64,000 bases of DNA from Opitutus sp. (GTDB lineage Bacteria > Verrucomicrobiota > Verrucomicrobiae > Opitutales > Opitutaceae). The stretch covers positions 1 to 64,000 of the forward strand of contig SIBR01000011.1 of NCBI GenBank assembly GCA_009695065.1. The letters are read 5' to 3'. This document shows positions 62,153 through 64,000 of the stretch, in pieces. How positions within the stretch are numbered: the first letter of the stretch is position 1; every line of letters begins with the position of its first letter. The notes under the pieces were generated by a model. That model did no database searches and was not told where the DNA came from. It worked only from the letters and a program-made list of their open reading frames with translations. Position numbers and translations under genes: made by a program.

Positions 62153-63670
62153 TCACAGTTGGGCTTCGATCAACCGAGGCCCCTTCGTCGTCAGCGCGCG
62201 GCTGAACAGTGCGGCGAATTCCACGACCGTGGTCGCGCGGGCGGCCTCGACACCGAGACCGCGCGCGAGACTGACCCAGTCCAGTGCCGGACGGCTGATG
62301 TCGATCATCTGATCGGCCTTCGGGCCGATGGGGCCCGCGCCCGTGCGCTTCATCTCCACTTCGAGAATCCGATAGCGGCGGTTGGCAAAAATCACCGTCA
62401 CCACATCGAGGTTCTCGCGGGCCATGGTCCAAAGGGCCTGGAGGGAATACATCGCGCTGCCGTCCGCTTCGAGGGCGACGACTTTTCGCTGCGGACACGC
62501 GAGGGCCGCGCCCACCGCGACGGGCAGACCCTGGCCGATGGAACCGCCCGTGACCGGGAGGAGATCATGGAACGCGGCGCCGGTGAGCGCGCTGTTCACG
62601 GGTTCGCCGGAGGAAACCATCTCGTCGCTGATGATCGCATCGGCGGGCAGCAGGGTGGCGAGCACAGCCCCGAGCGATTCCGGCGTGAGCGGTCCATCCG
62701 GCGGCATCGTGGTAGGCGCAGCCGGTGTAGGGAGAACTGATTTTCCACCGAGCGACTCGAGGGCGGCCACGCCGTCCTCGTGATGAGCGGCGAGGACGTG
62801 GAGCCGGCACGACGATGGCGCGAGCGTACTGGGGCGTCCGGGATAGCCGAAAAAGGAAACGGGCGCCTCGGCTTCGACGAGAATGAGGTGCTGCAGGCCC
62901 TGCAGCATCGCCTCCGCTGGTTCCGGGAAGTAAGCGACGCGCCGGGCGAAAGCCCAGTCCCGGCCGCGCGGCACCCGGCCGTTATAGCGGTTGAGAAAAA
63001 CCGGCAGGCCGGTGCGGGCGGCCGCCACGATGCCGGCGCGACTCGCGGCCGAGCCACCGAGAAAAAATGCGGCGCGCCCACCCGAGGCGACGACGGCGGC
63101 CACCGCGCGGAGATTCGACTCCGCCGGCCGGGCACGGCTCTCGACCGCGGCGGCGGAGCCGGGCTCGCCGGCCTCGCTCCACGAGTGGTCGGCCGGAATG
63201 ATGAGCGATGCGACCTGGCCGGGCGGACGCCGGGCCTCGCGCACGGCCTCGGTCGAGGCGGCGCCCATATTTCCGGCCTGATCAAGCGTGCGGACCCAGC
63301 CCGAGACCGGGTGGGCAAACGCCGCCACGTCGGCGGTGAGCGGCGCATCGTAACGCAGGTGCGCGGTGGAGTGTTCGCCCACGATGTTCACGACCGGGGA
63401 GCGCGCCTTCCGCGCGTTGTGAAAATTGGAGAGACCGTTGGCGAGCCCCGGGCCGAGGTGTAGCAGCGTGGCGGCGGGACGGCCGGTCATGCGGGCGTAA
63501 CCGTCGGCTGCGCCCGCGCACACGGTCTCATGCAGGCAGAGCACACCGCGCATCTGTGGCACGCGGTCGAGGGCCGCGACGAACTGCATCTCGCTCGTGC
63601 CAGGATTCATGAAGCAAACGTCGATACCGTTGGCTACGAGTGTTCGGAGAAGTGATTCGGCGCCATTCAT
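62153..63670 (-). CDS. Thiamine-diphosphate-dependent acetolactate synthase-like enzyme
   Basis: A 505-residue ThDP enzyme. The N-terminal Pyr domain starts MNGAESLLRTLVANGIDVCF with PGTSEM, and the catalytic Glu is in VLCLHETVCAGAADGYARM. ThDP-pocket motifs follow, LLHLGPGLANGLSNFHNARK. The C-terminal PP domain has GGSIGQGLPVAVGAALACPQ and EADGSAMYSLQALWTMAREN then LDVVTVIFANRRY, the Gly-Asp-Gly type site in the variant EADGS. It resembles the IlvB/benzoylformate decarboxylase-like group whose substrates vary. No small subunit (ilvN) is adjacent, so biosynthetic acetolactate synthase is not certain. Confidence 0.88.
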   Translation of the reverse strand: MNGAESLLRTLVANGIDVCFMNPGTSEMQFVAALDRVPQMRGVLCLHETVCAGAADGYARMTGRPAATLLHLGPGLANGLSNFHNARKARSPVVNIVGEHSTAHLRYDAPLTADVAAFAHPVSGWVRTLDQAGNMGAASTEAVREARRPPGQVASLIIPADHSWSEAGEPGSAAAVESRARPAESNLRAVAAVVASGGRAAFFLGGSAASRAGIVAAARTGLPVFLNRYNGRVPRGRDWAFARRVAYFPEPAEAMLQGLQHLILVEAEAPVSFFGYPGRPSTLAPSSCRLHVLAAHHEDGVAALESLGGKSVLPTPAAPTTMPPDGPLTPESLGAVLATLLPADAIISDEMVSSGEPVNSALTGAAFHDLLPVTGGSIGQGLPVAVGAALACPQRKVVALEADGSAMYSLQALWTMARENLDVVTVIFANRRYRILEVEMKRTGAGPIGPKADQMIDISRPALDWVSLARGLGVEAARATTVVEFAALFSRALTTKGPRLIEAQL

Positions 63671-63812
63671 CGGAGGAGCCCATTGTCAGACCTCCGGCCG
63701 CTCGCGGTCAACCAGGGACAAGAAACTCACTAGTCGGCGGCGGGGCCCAGCGCTGCTCACGTCGCAAAATATCATGAGCATCAGTCTGAGCCCGCTCTGG
63801 CTCCTCCGCCGT

Positions 63813-63990
63813 GTAGCCGCTCCGCGGCAGACTGGGTGAAAAGTTCTGTCATTCTGAGCGAAGCGAAGTTACCGAGCGAAGCGACAGGGCTCTAATCCAC
63901 GCGTGAGTCTCCCTCGACGGCATGATTCTTCGCTTCGCTTAGAATGACAAAATGAGTTTTTTCGAGTTTTCACCCGGCCTGGCCAGAAGC
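63813..63990. repeat. Long inverted repeat of the TCATTCTGAGCG family, second full copy
   Basis: It repeats the organisation of 6154-6314: GTAGCCGC..., CAGACTGGGTGAAAAG, CTGTCATTCTGAGCGAAGCG, a loop of about 70 bp, GATTCTTCGCTTCGC then TTAGAATGACA, and TTTTCACCCGGCCTG. The loop is longer by a GTTACCGAGCGAAGCGACAG insertion. The rest of 63671-64000 shows no gene. Confidence 0.85.
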
Positions 63991-64000
63991 GGGAAGGGAA

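Noticed and set aside
1..64000. tRNA, rRNA or classical riboswitch in the intergenic regions
   Set aside because: I searched by eye for cloverleaf features (GGTTCGAATCC-like T-arms with a CCA end) and for known riboswitch cores and saw none. Only repeats and terminators explain the hairpins found.

Overview
The window is about 64 kb of GC-rich bacterial DNA with no tRNA, rRNA, CRISPR array or intact transposase that I could see. Gene content (secreted DUF1080, DUF6807 and NHL proteins, Gfo/Idh/MocA dehydrogenase, many MFS sugar-acid type transporters, secreted Ig-like proteins, TIR-TolB-TPR proteins) together with dense families of intergenic palindromic repeats suggests a Verrucomicrobiota genome, most likely Opitutaceae-like. 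This assignment is an inference from family content, not from a marker gene.

Layout. 0-3.2 kb: a SLOG-domain membrane protein, a PRiA4-ORF3-like protein and gene debris. 3.3-12.5 kb: housekeeping genes (KamA-type aminomutase, carA, kdsB, HPr, TatD nuclease, M32 carboxypeptidase), then a DUF4097 gene with a frameshift and a three-gene ATGA-coupled operon. 12.7-23.3 kb: secreted and oxidoreductase genes, an ABC ATPase, a dienelactone hydrolase with a lost catalytic Asp, a CBS protein and a lemA-TPM-TPM operon. 23.5-27.8 kb: hrpA. 28-35 kb: a sulfite-oxidase-like protein, vapBC, a wrecked TIR-TolB-TPR gene, a MobA-like protein and a DctA-type symporter. 35-40.5 kb: a secreted-protein cluster (haem protein, Ig protein, cyclophilin-Ig protein); the first two are riddled with frameshifts and the third is intact. 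40.5-53 kb: a carbohydrate-catabolism block (amidohydrolase, DUF6807, NagA-like, sugar isomerase/epimerase, DUF1080, two MFS carriers, SDR, 3-hydroxyisobutyrate-dehydrogenase-like). 53-54.3 kb: tandem cytochrome b562-like genes with matching upstream palindromes. 54.5-64 kb: secreted glycosidase-like HEAT protein, second broken TIR-TolB-TPR gene, sialidase-like protein and a ThDP enzyme.

Working together. The 40-53 kb block, with the Gfo/Idh/MocA gene at 17.4 kb, has the parts expected for oxidising, cleaving and importing sugars or sugar acids, but genes are on both strands and are separated by repeats, so it is not one operon.

Most notable signals: (1) a roughly 95-bp segment inside the 30-32.4 kb TIR-TolB-TPR gene is inverted between GGCC sites, and flipping it on paper restores a continuous reading frame; (2) at least 16 loci carry a REPIN-like inverted repeat, alongside several other repeat families and period-7 tracts; (3) frameshifts, many in homopolymers, cluster in a few genes while the others are clean; (4) two cytochrome b562-like genes share a near-identical palindrome upstream.
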